Notes under the pieces: generated by a model | Databases searched by the model: none | Told to the model about the DNA's origin: nothing | What the model saw: the letters and a program-made list of their open reading frames with translations, nothing else | In this document: positions 43,748 to 55,576 of the stretch, piece after piece | Layout: each line of letters starts with the position of its first letter | How positions within the stretch are numbered: position 1 is the first letter of the stretch | Origin: Paracamarosporium sp. OC-R06-R3 | Lineage: Eukaryota > Ascomycota > Dothideomycetes > Pleosporales > Didymosphaeriaceae | Length of the DNA stretch: 64,000 nucleotides | Assembly: GCA_019828545.1 (NCBI GenBank) | Contig: JACVRA010000137.1 | Span: forward strand, 119,877 to 183,876 | Reading direction: 5' to 3' | Made by a program: the position numbers and the translations under genes

Positions 43748-46108
43748 TTATTTTGTCATTTCTACAGGCTGCCCATTGACATCTTCCTCGAACGCCTTGA
43801 TCACTCGCACCACGGAGAAGATATCCTCAGGTTCCATATTGCGTGCCTTGTCTTGAGCCAAGGCATGGGCCATACGAATGACGTTCTTGATCTCCCGGCC
43901 GTTCATGTTGTATTCGATGGCTTTTTCGAGAAATTCATCATTCGCCCAGGCTGGTAGTTGCTGAGCCATACCTTGCTTGATGAATGTACACCACAACTGA
44001 CGTCTTGACTCTGCTGAAAGAGTCGGGTAGGCGATCCTCATGTGTATCCGGGACTTGAAAGCTGGATCAATCGTCCCAGCTCGGTTGGTAGTGAGGAAGA
44101 GTATACCCTCAAAGTACTCGAGGACGCGTAAAAGCACTTTTGCCTGTCAGTATGGTAATGAAATATGAACCAACATCGACTGACCAGATACCAGATCATT
44201 TCTCGCTAGATCATTGAGGCTTCTTTCGGCCATGAACACATCCGCCTCGTCTATGAGTACCACCGCATTCCATTTTGTGGCTAGAGATAGCGCGTTGGTG
44301 AGTCGTATTTCCGCGTTTTCAATACCCATGTCACTACAGTTTAATGTATATAGCGGCCGCTGACACAACTCCGAAATGCTCTCTAATAGTATGGTTAGCT
44401 CAGTTTAGAGTTCGTGTAGACGAGATAAGATTGGCGCTCTACCTGCGGTGAACGTTTTTCCTACACCAGGAGGCCCATGGAGCAAGAATATGACTCCCTT
44501 CCCTTTTCCTTCGATTAGGTCATCGTATGTGTTAGAACTCGCTTTAGCATTTTTCACAAGAGCTGAAATTATGTCCTTCTTGTCTGTCGACAGGGCCAAC
44601 ATTTCGAATGCAGAACTGTTGAAGTCAATTTCTCGTACGAGGTCAACATACAGGAGAAACCATTGCTTGGAGACAAGGGAGAACCCAGCAATTGTGTCAG
44701 AGCAAATGAGCAACTGCTCCTCACTAAGCATGGGTTTCTTGTCAGGTGTGATTTCTATGACGGAACCGTCGATGAACCCATCCTCCCAGGGACAAAGGTC
44801 GTTGTCGTACGCTTGACTATCGATCATGAACCTTTGGGACACCTAATTTTATCAGTCTTCCGTAGTTTTAAAGAAGATCGTAGTTACCTGTGTCATGATG
44901 CGTGTTGCGGAACCAGGTACTCCGCGTAACCTTCCCTCGTACATGCGATAATGTACGCCATGCAACGATGCGTACTTTCTACCTCTCGATATTAACCTAG
45001 CTTTGACAATGTCGAGTTCCTCTACGTATTCGAGTGGGTAAATTACCAGGTCGCTTAGAGGCTTGACCCCCTCGTAATGATGAATATTGAAGGTCTCGTC
45101 AATCCGACCAAATACTTTTCCATCGCTCACCAGTTGTTCCACGTTCAACTCCCAATATTGGTGTTCTTTGATATCCTTCACTTCTATCATACTGTGAAAT
45201 TTGTATACACACTCCGATTCTGGGCCTTTGTGGTACACAAGTGCGCCGGGTCTAAATACCATCCAGAGTTCATGGAACGTAATACCAGGCTTAGTGACCC
45301 CACCTCGCATCATGTCATCGAAGATGGGGATTTCTTTACGGAAGGACTTCTCCATATACTTGAGAGAGAACAACACATGATCCTTCATTGATGGCTCATC
45401 CGAAGCTTCTGCGTATTGCTTCAGCTCATTCCGGTAGTGGAATAGACATTTTGGCTTGTCGAATAAGTAGGTGCAGCCGCTGGTATCGAAGCATATATCG
45501 ATACCGGGGTAGCTGACAATGACCTCTTTCATAGCTTTGCGAATAAAAGGAGAATTGATCTTCAGTCCCATGTAATACAATCTGCCGTGGCTGTTGATAT
45601 AACGAGTGAAGACAAGAGCTGCTTCCGGACTCTTCTCCTCGTCTTCGTCGATCGTAAACTTAGATCCAGTACGGAGAACCACGTCCTCGCCTTTCGAATT
45701 CTTACGGCTGTCGTAATTGTGAAGCACACAAAGTTGGCCTCGCTTGCTATCCAAATACTCATTTAGTTTACCTCCGACATATGCGAAAGGATCCTGCTCT
45801 TTGTCCACTTCTTGTCGCTCGTCATTCTCTTCACCACGGTGGTCTTCCATGCTCAGGCCTTTCTGAAGACCACTGACATCGTTAGAACAGGACTCGTCGC
45901 CCTCTAGGCTCATCTCTTCTTCCGATGAGTCTTGGCCATCTGCTGATGTTGTTTCATCATCATTATCCTTACGTCCAACTTCAGGTTCCATGTCTACGGT
46001 TTTTGGAATCATTTTTATGGTCTTCGCTCTCGCCGTAAAGTCAAATGAGACTTTAGCCTTGTTCTTGCGTCGTGGCTTTGATTTGATTGTGAGCTTGTTC
46101 TTGCCCAT
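43748..46108 (-). CDS. AAA+ ATPase with N-terminal DUF7025-type domain
   Basis: Four exons (44888-46108, 44443-44842, 44192-44382, 43748-44143, minus strand) give 735 aa. The first 110 residues are basic then acidic and disordered. Residues about 150-400 match the DUF7025-type region of fungal AAA proteins (phrases FHELWMVFRPGALVY and YWELNVEQLVSDG). The AAA+ domain has Walker A GPPGVGKT at 530-537, Walker B VVLIDEAD at 581-588, and FLTTNRAGTIDPAFKSRI containing sensor 1 and the arginine finger. All four introns-exon joins keep frame and motif order. Such proteins are numerous and variable in filamentous fungi; their substrates are unknown. All ATPase motifs are intact, unlike the decayed neighbours. 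Divergent from the Clr5 gene. Confidence 0.9.
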
Positions 46109-46221
46109 GGTAGGGGGTATGTCTTAACGTATACGTGAATGAGGTAATGCTCGGGTTCACGATAATTTCACGGTTCGATACAGAAGAATGGAGATATTGA
46201 TTTGGAAGCACGGCGTTGGAC

Positions 46222-46228
46222 TATATAA
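46222..46228 (-). promoter_or_regulatory. TATA box of AAA+ ATPase gene
   Basis: TATATAA on the plus strand (TTATATA on the gene strand), about 114 bp before the ATPase start codon, a typical distance. Confidence 0.5.
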
Positions 46229-47740
46229 GCTACACAACTGAAGGCTACGAGGCACACAGGTCTGCGCTTCTTGTCATGCCGCCCTGTCTCAGCCCGGTAT
46301 GATTATCCAGGCTCCGGAACGCCGCGCCTCGTTGACCAGGATGTGTTCGGTAGCGCGTCGTACTGCTGCACCACTAATTCTTGCTCTTACCAGCATTGTA
46401 TTGGCCAGGAACCGCGCCGATAGCATGGTATGGCTGTTCCCTCATTCCTTCCTGCAGTCACCTCTGCAGCATAGGGACCTGCGTTTCATGGTTGGGCGAT
46501 TCTTGTCCGGATCCTACCTCGACGATCCGGCGGTCCCAGGTGCGCTGGATGTCTTTTTGTTGAGGATCATTAGACACTTGATTGAATCGTCCCTATCAAA
46601 TGTTAGTTTCAGACAAGATTTAGTTGTACATGATGGGCTAACACGATCTGTAACGTCTCTCTTTACTTTCTTCTCGATAGCATGCGTTGTCTTTTGCTGA
46701 GTGGCCATGCTCGCCACGAATTTCGATCGCTGCTAGAAAATGTATAGAATATACTTGAAAAGTCCAGTTTATGGTTGAGTTTGATAGAAACTCTTTGATT
46801 GTCGTAGGCTTCCACTTCTTCGTCAGCTACTCTGTAGACTTTTATATCGCGAACTGAGCGTGACTTGAGCCCAGTTGCATCTCCCATTGCTGTGGCACTC
46901 ATCAAGAGTACTTGACGTCTGCCACGCCTACACACTGAGCGGCCCTATCGTAGGCCTGTGCACATCGAGCGACCGCAGCGTTCAAATCTTGCATATCTAA
47001 AAGTACCGTCCTTTTAGGGGTTGGTATCAACAATGTCACTGATTCCCTCATTCGTGTGTCAAGCGCAATTTGTGGCCACTTGGTACTTTAAGGGATCTTT
47101 TTGAAGGGGCAAAGCCTGCCAATAGGATCCATTGGATATTACAGGACGACGAAGATGGAGAGAAGCCGGTAGCAGTTTACGCCCTAGGCGGCCTCACGTA
47201 GTAATTGCTCTGGTGCCTGGTAAGACAACGGAACTTATGGGTGTATCAGAAAAGAAGTTCCTAAGAAGTGGCGGTGGGGTCGCAGGCTCTGCACCCCGGC
47301 GATTCGCCAACTCCGCAACGTACTTTGGGAGGATGCAGTTAACAAAGTACTTAGAGACGTGGCCTTACTTTCAGCAGCGTGCGCACGCCGAACAGCGCAC
47401 CATTCAGGGGAAGCACATCGGGTCAGCCTGTTCCGCATCTGTTAGGATGCCGTATTGATGCCTGTCGCGCGCATCATCTGTGCACGGATGAATATGCGAG
47501 GCTACTGACGACTTGCCGCTTAGGACGATCCAGTACTTCTTGGTGCTTTCTGAAGTCCCTTTGTTGTGGCCAATAAGCTTTGCTTCGCTGGCTGAACCTG
47601 ATAGGCTCGAAGTCCAGGCACGTCAGCGTACTCGTCGCTTCAGCCTCGCTCAGTCGACATATTAAATGAAGGCGCAGTCCCGCTGTCTACTCCATGGCCT
47701 GGCATCGCTGTGCTCTCCTTGCACTTGGTCCACTTTCTTG
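46229..47740. other. Intergenic, ATPase / Clr5-TPR, 1.5 kb
   Basis: No gene recognised on either strand. Frames of up to 133 codons (for example near 46299) have no domain or splice support and may be chance or relic. Confidence 0.45.
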
Positions 47741-49760
47741 ATGGATGATTTGAATTTCTTTGCTCCCAGCGAGCAGTTCGCCTGGACCAACCCGGCTCCG
47801 TTCGAGCAGAACTATCAATCTGGGAACCTTGCCTTCACCGGTACAGGGAATACACAACCGCTACTGGCAGACGGCTTTGCCATAACTGATCCAAGGGCCA
47901 ATCCACAACATGTGTCTAGGAGTGGCTCGTCTCAAGCGGCAAGGCATAATGCATCTCGAACACGCCAGAAAGCGATTCCCTGGGATCTGCACCAAGACGA
48001 ATTGAAACAGCTATATCTCGTGGACAAGATGAAGCTGGAGGATATCCGAGATAAAATGAGACGCGAGAGGTCGTTCGAAGCAACGTGCGTGTCGAAATTG
48101 GCGCAATCATATAAATATTGACAATATTGTAGGCCGAAGCAGTACAAGGACCGCTTTAAGATGTGGGGTTGGCAGAAGAACTTGCCGGTCGAAACAGCCC
48201 ATTTCATGGTCGTTAAAGCTAAAAAGCGCCGGCAAGGGCCCGAGAAGAAAGACACCACATTTACCTTCGGTGGTATGAACTGGACGAGTGAGCGTGCCGA
48301 GGTGACTCTCAAGAGAGCCGGTAAAAAAGTCTCAGAGACCATAGGTATAATTACCAACGTTCGTTCGGCCAATCAAAAACTAACTTGTCACAGACATGAA
48401 CACTCCTATGGGTGTTGTTTATGACACACCTGCTGGGATTAACCCTACCTCGCCGGAGACTGCGCTTACGCCGCACCAGGGCAACAACAACAACAACCTG
48501 AACGAGGTCACGATGATCTCATCCGATTCTGACTCGGATACATGGGAGTCCGATGTCGAGGTCAACGACGTTTCGTTGTCGTTGACGTGGAATGACAATA
48601 CAAGGTCGGATGTTCACAATATGTACCTGACTGCGAAGCAACACATGCGCAGTGGTAATGACGAGCAAGCGGAGACTCTGCTCAGAAATGCAGTGCAGGG
48701 CTACGGGCATCTTTTAGGTCCGACTCACGAAGAGACCAATGCAGTCGTTGCTACACTGGCAACGTTTTGTTTCCAGTTAGGTCGATTGGTTGACGCTTAC
48801 CAAATCATTGAGCAAAGTTGTCGCATCCACATCGAGAAGGCAGGAATTCATGATCACCGTACTCAGCAACACATGAATGACATGATTCAGCTCCTGCATG
48901 GCTGGAATAAGGAGGACGACGCCTTAGCTTTTGTTGCTCGCGCCAAGGAGATCGCGAATGCAAGTCGTCGTATCTCTAAAAAGAGAGTTAAGGCACGGTG
49001 CAACGAATCACGCTCCATTATCGATAGCTCCCCAAAATCACAAGAGGCGCTGCTCCACGAGGCCAGTCGTGCCATAACGGAGGATTCTAGTTCGACTCAA
49101 CTAGACTACGGTCTTAGTCTTATTGAGACACATTCATCCCCCGATGGCGATACAACGCAGCAACTGCTCCATCTCACCATCCAGCGTTGCGGCTCGGATA
49201 CCAATAAACTAGCTGTTCAACGTCTGAAAGCTTGGGCGGAGCTCCTAAAGCTACTGAATAAAGCTGGGAAAGCGAATGAGCGAGTGATAGAGTTTGATAG
49301 TGCATACAGTGCGTTTATCGATGTCATGCAACAATTTCCTTGGGACGAAACAACGAGAGAGAAATTCAAACCGTTTCGTCTCATGGAGACTGCACTTGAG
49401 CTTACGGCCACGTTTGTCTTAGCAGATCAGAACATACGAGCAAGGGAGATGTTCCAGATGTGCGAAGAGATAGCATTGAGGATTTTCGGTGAGTATAACG
49501 AGCGTACGGTCTGGGTCCTAATATCTATCGGCCTGGTGTATCAAAGATATAAAGGCTGGGACGAAGCGAAGCCTTGGTTTGAGTACGCGCTCGCCACGGC
49601 CATGGAATTGTATGACGAGGATGACGGTATCAGGATCTCCCTGGAAGAAGCGATGGAAGTGCAACACTTTTCATATGTCAACGATGAAGGCCGGCCCTTC
49701 AAGTCCATTTTTGGTGTAAATGGTCTCAAGATCATGCCAATACGCTTGCATATGGACTAA
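47741..49760 (+). CDS. Clr5-domain protein with TPR-like C-terminus
   Basis: Three exons (47741-48084, 48133-48344, 48394-49760) give 640 aa. The Clr5 domain, about residues 85-140, runs across the first splice: IPWDLHQDELKQLYLVDKM, LEDIRDKMRRERSFEAT, then PKQYKDRFKMWGWQKN. This is a small helical, HTH-like domain of fungal proteins thought to bind DNA or act in silencing. After an Asn-repeat linker (CAA repeat at 48481-48499) the C-terminal half has paired helices of TPR type: EQAETLLRNAVQGYGHLLGP, ETNAVVATLATFCFQLGR and DAYQIIEQSCRIHIEKAG. A late segment repeats the pattern (FGEYNERTVWVLISIGLVYQ). An in-frame Met 25 codons earlier exists. Frame and introns look intact. Confidence 0.87.
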
Positions 49761-50839
49761 AGGGAGGTCACGATTGGTTACTAGAGATATGTACTTTCCC
49801 TTTTGCACACACAAATAGTTCTTACACCATCTCATTAACACTCGCTGCCTACAATTGAAGACTTCACCGCCATATGGTACACCATACCATGTCCGGACAC
49901 TGCCACACCTACAAGCGCTTCCGAACCGTCTGAGCCCCTTCTCTACTACTTAACATCGCTTAGGCCGGCTAGGCCTCCAACTCCACAATGCGGACGCATG
50001 CCGGTTAGTACCACCGCTTTCAATATCCCGATTGCCCATAGTATGCAATGTCTTCCTATTTGTGTCATGGTTATGTCTACATTTTTATTGCCATGCTCCA
50101 CGCGCGCTGTTAGGCGGGGCTTAGCTAGCGTAACCGTGACCGACATTCAAGGTTCAGAGATGTACAGCAAGCTATGCCAAAATGAGCAGCTGGGGCAAGG
50201 TGGTAAAAATTTGACAAGGCTTTTGGTAAAGCGCATTTTAGCAACGCCTCTAAAAGTATTGATGATGTGAGGTAGCTGGAATTTCCCCAGACTCGCTTGC
50301 TAAGGGCTTGCTATGGCCCCCAAATCAGGTGGCTATTACTCAGGCAGCCTGGTCCACAGGCTTAAGGAAGTGTTAACTAACCAGAGCGCCTATGGTAGAC
50401 AAATCATTCCTGGAACTCACATTCCCAGAGCCATCTATCATCTTTCCTGTCTCCTATTCAGATTCATCCTGAATCATACATACTACGCATTCGATGACGA
50501 GGAAGTAGGCAACTCTCTGGGAGGTGACTATGTCTTGCCTCTGGCATTCACAAGTTTGGCAGTTATCTTGATGCGAGCTGACAAAGGCGCCAAAGACGAC
50601 ATCAAGTTCTTGTGTTGGCACTGGAAGAGCTCAACAGCCAACTCTGCAAAGGTTTTGTTCTAGTTGAGAGCAGAGGTAAACCCTTGAATGATGAGCGTTC
50701 CTTTTGAAAGAATACCAGGCTAAATCTACAGAGATTGGTGTGACAAAGTCTCCAAAGTGCAAGTTGGCAACGCGAATAGATGCAGAATAGGCCATGACAA
50801 TACTTTCATCTAAAGCTTTTAGGTTGGACGAAAGGGCTC
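49761..50839. other. Decayed DNA with unrecognised open frames
   Basis: A 116-codon plus frame at 50313-50663 and an adjoining overlapping frame (LVLALEELNSQLCKGFVLVES) look like coding relics, but I cannot assign a family. No intact gene is supported. Confidence 0.4.
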
Positions 50840-52985
50840 TAATGCAAAGTTTGACTCCAGCCGATGGTTGTGATCGTGCTGAGCGAGACCATGTGCCCGG
50901 TACTGTGTTTTGTGATGTTTAGACCATTTGCCAAACATTTACGAACGCCTTTGACCCCAAATGAGAACCTCATGGCGAAACCGTAGCTGCTTCCATGGGT
51001 GGAATACCTTATACAGCCAGCCTCTGTGGTGTTGTACCAGCCTTGGAGTTTCTCTTGCCTAGACGTGACAACGGCCCAATGAACTTCGTCCTTCCACGGC
51101 TGATATTATGGTGTCTCAGCGTTTGTCTTTTCGGTATTGTAGTGGCGGTCCCACTGCGAAAACTTTTCGTGCTACGATCGAATTTGTTATGTCTAACTGG
51201 AACTGCGAGTAAGTCACTATGTTCTCTTCCTGCACAATAGTAGTTCATAAAACAGGCTGCATCACTTCAACGCACTCATGACTAAATCTTTTAGTGGCTG
51301 CTGTGATTGGAATGTTGCACAGCAGACCATCTATAACGCAGAAGATACGAGCTGGGTAGTGTGACGATGCTGACCCTTTCAGCTTTAGAGATTCGATTGC
51401 GTAGGTACCTCAAAGCGAGAACGGACGCGACGAGGTCCTACAATCTTTGACCGCCACGAAAAATTCAGCCAATTCGCCATCCTGAAGCCCTAAGTTTTGT
51501 GTACAAGCAGTCCAGTGGAACATCGGCATGGTGTCTTTTACCGCTTCAGCTTGTTGGGTAAGCAAATTCTCTTCGGCGTCTCGACGCGCTGACCTTATCA
51601 CACAGACACTTTTGGCAACTTATGTACTGAGCTTACAAATTCTGCCCGTGTTTGGATTGTACGCAGCCACTACATGGTGGTGGGCTATCGACATGTTACT
51701 AGCTTACGTCGGCTATGGCATGATTATGCATCCTTCCACTACGGCACATGTGCTTCTTGGAGCATTAATCGGATGGGCTGTATTGTCTCTGATTGCAAAA
51801 GTCAAAGGTTGGGCACTTGGACCCATTGAAGATTGGGAGTTAGGAAGCCAGGGTTATTCCATTTGGGTCTCTCTGGGCGTTATACTAGGAGATTCACTGA
51901 TCGGTATTTGTTGGATACTCGTATTGTTTGTGTATGAGGAGATTCCCTGGCAGTATATATGTAGGCAATTCCCTAGCTCGAAGATTGCTTTTCTAACATC
52001 TACTGTTGGATCTGAGCTAGAAGAGTGAGCACTATTGCTGCCACATAACAACCCTGTGGAACAGCCATCGCTCCTACATCTGGACAATGACTCGCTACAG
52101 GACACGCTGAGTAGTAATACCGTCTTGTCGTGGTAACGTGGTACTTGTTTAGCCACACGTTATTAGTGTGGCGTATTCTGCTATCCATTTGCTTTATCTT
52201 TTCTCTAGGCATGGCGAGCATACGTTTTATGGGAGAAGCCGATAATGCACTTGCGTTAAGCCTGGGTCTGTGTCCCTTACCTTTGCTCACACATTTTACT
52301 AACGAAGCACTAGGCAAAATCCCTTAGTTTCTCTTTACTTTACTCTTGCCAACGTCGAATCGAAATGCCATGATCATCAATCTGCTTGTTGCCAGCATTG
52401 CAGAAGGCGGGATACATCAGTCCAGCGATGTAATGGAGCATCTCAAAACAGGTCATATAGTCGGTGCGTCGCCCAAAAGCTTGTTCTACGGGCAGATTAT
52501 TGGATCCATCTCCGGGGTTGTACTCTGTAGTTGTGTTTATAGACTCTTCACGTCTGCCCAAACGGTACCCAGTGAAAGGTTCAATATACTATAAGCTTGA
52601 CTACGGTATCTGCGCGTCTCGCATACGGCCGTGGCCTCACCCCCGAGGCTCTAGCTTTCACAATGGTAGGCTTTGTACTGGCTGCTTGCGCTGCTTGCAT
52701 TCGCATTGTGGCCGCAAAGAAACACTGGGCAGAGTACATTCCTAGTGGCATAGCTATCGTTATAAGTACGTTATAAATACTTAGCTTAGTTCTACATCCT
52801 CATATGGCTCTAGGGATATATGTTCTGCCGATGTATATCATCCTACAGTCCATTGGTGGACTAATTCACTTTTGTTACAAGCGGAATGTCCGTACCCACC
52901 GGGCTTATCGTTATATTATTGGCTATCGGACTTATTTTAGGGTAGTCGTTGATCAACATCCTGACTCTCCTGCTAAGACTGATAA
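50840..52985 (+). pseudogene. Decayed OPT oligopeptide-family transporter
   Basis: Pieces in all three plus frames match the OPT superfamily (YGL114W-like branch) in correct order. They are a PFAKHLRTPLTPNEN block near 50930; GVVPALEFLLPRRDNGPMN then AVPLRK at 51000-51208; a GMLHSRPS exon from 51295; ATTWWWAIDMLLAYVGYGMIM and LGPIEDWELGSQGYSIWVSL at 51610-51900; NLLVASIAEGGIHQ and LKTGHIVGASPKSLFYGQ at 52380-52500; and ALGIYVLPMYIILQSIGGLIH at 52804. Some introns survive (donor 51209). Lesions include an in-frame TGA near 50851, a frameshift near 50976, a shrunken 27-nt intron remnant near 51360, a stop near 52133, and a frameshift near 52890 with a stop at about 52941. It cannot encode a working transporter as read. 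Confidence 0.85.
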
Positions 52986-54420
52986 AGCGATAGTTTTTGA
53001 TAGATGTAAGCATGGCGTAGATGGTGCTATGTCAAATCTTATTGGATGATTGTTTCCGATCGACGTCGTGCAAGTTGCGTACAGCCAAGGCAAACTCCCA
53101 CTCATGCAAGGCCACTATACATCACCAACCTAAGGGCATCAGGTCTCGTTAAAAGATGAAGCACATAAGTTTTAGCTATGCTTCAACTTAGCTAACATTC
53201 TCTGCGGTCCTCCTATTTTAGTGGTTAGATAACTCGTCGCACGATAAGCTGCAATTAATCTAGTTAGACCGATCGACCCCAATACATTACATCTGCTGCC
53301 GGCTTTGCCTGCATTTGCCATACAAATAGAGGATAAAGCTATTCTACATCTTTAGGCTTGCTCAATTTGCGGCCTAGGTCTTCTACTTTAAAGCGCTCCA
53401 ACCATCTTCCGCTACGTGCTCCAGCCAGCGTCTTTATTATAGTTGTGATTCACGGCCAAAAACCCTTCAACACAATAGTCTTAAGCACAACAGAGTTGGT
53501 TCCCATAATAATTAAGTCCAAGGCTCATTCCAAAAAGCAATAGCCCATAAGTCATTTAAGTCCTCCTGCATTAAGGCCCAAGTGTCATATTAATCTTAGA
53601 CCTACAATTTCACGTAGCGTTAAATAGCTGACGATAATAATTAAGTGGTTGAAACTTCGAGAAATAAAACTAGCTGGCAATAAAGCTCCCCAACAGCTTG
53701 TACCAGGCAAAGTGTTTGGTATTGAAAAGGGCCAGACACTACTGAACGTTGAATGGACACCGAGGCAAGGGTTAATTTAAGAACGAGTCTACTACACCCT
53801 ATGAGTAAACCACCCACTAGTCATCCCAACATACAATCACTTGTAATTCTACGCCCTCTCTTGGTGCCTCAAAGCCTGTTGCGGTAGGATCGGGAAACGC
53901 AGAATGAGGAATACCTAGATCGGCCGTTCAACACTATTCTTGTTGGTGACAGTGAAAATATAGACCTGAGCCTGCACTTTTCTGTGAGTCGTGCCGATGG
54001 AAGATGGCCAATTCATTGGATTTTTGATCGCTCAGATAGATCCATCTATAATACTGACGGTAGTAGACTTAATAGGTTTCTTCCGCGTTATAAATTTCAT
54101 CATCATTCACGGTATCACTAGGCTCTAGGTCTTCTTCTGGAATGACAGAGGAGCAGTCATAGAAGGCGAGTGGCCAGACTTTTATCGGGCCGTTTAGCGG
54201 TTTCTAGACACTTGCGAATCGGCCCTAATATCGTAAGTAGACAGTGAAATTGGACATATTGATACCGACCACTCAGTACTTTTTCCCACGCTCTTCTCCA
54301 AGAGCTACCAATATTTTCGCTTCCACTTCTTCACCAGTCCAATCTGGTAGAATAGCTCGGATTTTAGAATGGTAGATCAGTAGGAGCTACGAACCAACAT
54401 GTGCAACCTTAACTGGTTGA
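52986..54420. other. AT-rich decayed DNA, no gene
   Basis: Frequent stops in all frames. A start-less open stretch of about 62 codons near 53933-54120 (plus) and small frames near 53358 resemble relics but match nothing I recognise. Confidence 0.5.
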
Positions 54421-55239
54421 TTAATTTCGTAATCTGGGCCTGTAAATACTGGGAAGTTTGTTCCCCTTTGCCTTGGCTTTGATATCATCGTTCAATATTT
54501 TCTTTAGGCTCATTGGCCTCTTACTACTCACTGTTTGACTCAGAATTACCACATGCGGGGTGTCAAAGAACTTGCACAGCGCAGGCTTCACGTGCTTCAA
54601 ATACAGTTCTTCCACCCTGAGGCAGTCCTCATAATCCCTGAAAGTAAGTTCAGTGTCAACTTGAAAGAAGGCTATCCTTATACAATCGTAGTCTAATGGT
54701 TCAAGGTGGCGGGCATCGTGTACGGTCCCATCATCGATTTTCTCAACCACGACATTTGTACGGGATACATACAGCAGCGTCGGGAGGTGAAAATCGTAGG
54801 CAATACTGTTTAACAGTGCGATAGACTTCGGATTCTTCGAGAAACCAGAGGCGTGCTCAACAGAACGGTTCGTGGCTGGGAGTTGCTGTTATTGTGAAGG
54901 TTTTCATTATAATCACGAATACAAGGTTTCAACAGACTAATACGCACCTATTCGTCAAGAGGAAGTGTTTGTTTTTTTGGCTTTATTAACAGATTTGGAG
55001 TGTTTATATCGCATGTGAAGTTATTGGCTTTCATAAGGTGTCACACTATATTGGCTTGCATACGTTTGACGCCGCACAATACAGGGTTGACCATGTGAGT
55101 CAAATAAGCAGCAATCAGTGATAAAACGGATCATCCCCGCAACGACGAACACAGGCATCATGTCATTGTCGATATTGATGCGTTGTACGCAGCCATTCAC
55201 GCTGACCTCTACACTGCCCACATACAGATCTCCCCGCGA
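54421..55239 (-). pseudogene. Unrecognised broken ORF, minus strand
   Basis: Two protein-like blocks lie in line on the minus strand. The upstream block (about 55239-55021) reads GDLYVGSVEVSVNG and FVVAGMIRFITDCCLFD and ends in a stop. The downstream block (about 54890-54421) reads through AYDFHLPTLLYVSRTN, LDYDCIRIAFFQVD and VEELYLKHVKPALCKFFD to a stop. A plausible intron acceptor lies just before the second block, but the first block stops before any good donor. I do not recognise the family. It could be a decayed gene or a gene whose introns I have not resolved. Confidence 0.4.
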
Positions 55240-55576
55240 TGAAGAGCAGGCCGTCCTCCAACGGTAATTTCAAGCTCGTCTTTCATCTAAAAGAGCCAGT
55301 CGTATTTGAGGAATACATAGAGTACGTCATCTGGCCGTCGGGCTGCCATATTACTGATCCGACTTAGCATAGTCATCGTCCCTACTACATTCTCTCACTA
55401 TGGCACAAACGAAAGGCGCGAGGCTTGCTCCTGAATCAAGCCTCTCGTAGTTGCCACTGCAGATAATACGCGAGTATTTTACTTGATATATGAGCTAGAC
55501 GTAGATGGTGGCTCCCTATGACGGCATCTCATCAACTATGGGCTTATATTGGTCAACTGTCTAAAGAAACTTCAAG

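Noticed and set aside
46299..46700. 133-codon frame between the ATPase and Clr5 genes
   Set aside because: No domain, no coherent introns and several overlapping frames; likely chance or relic.
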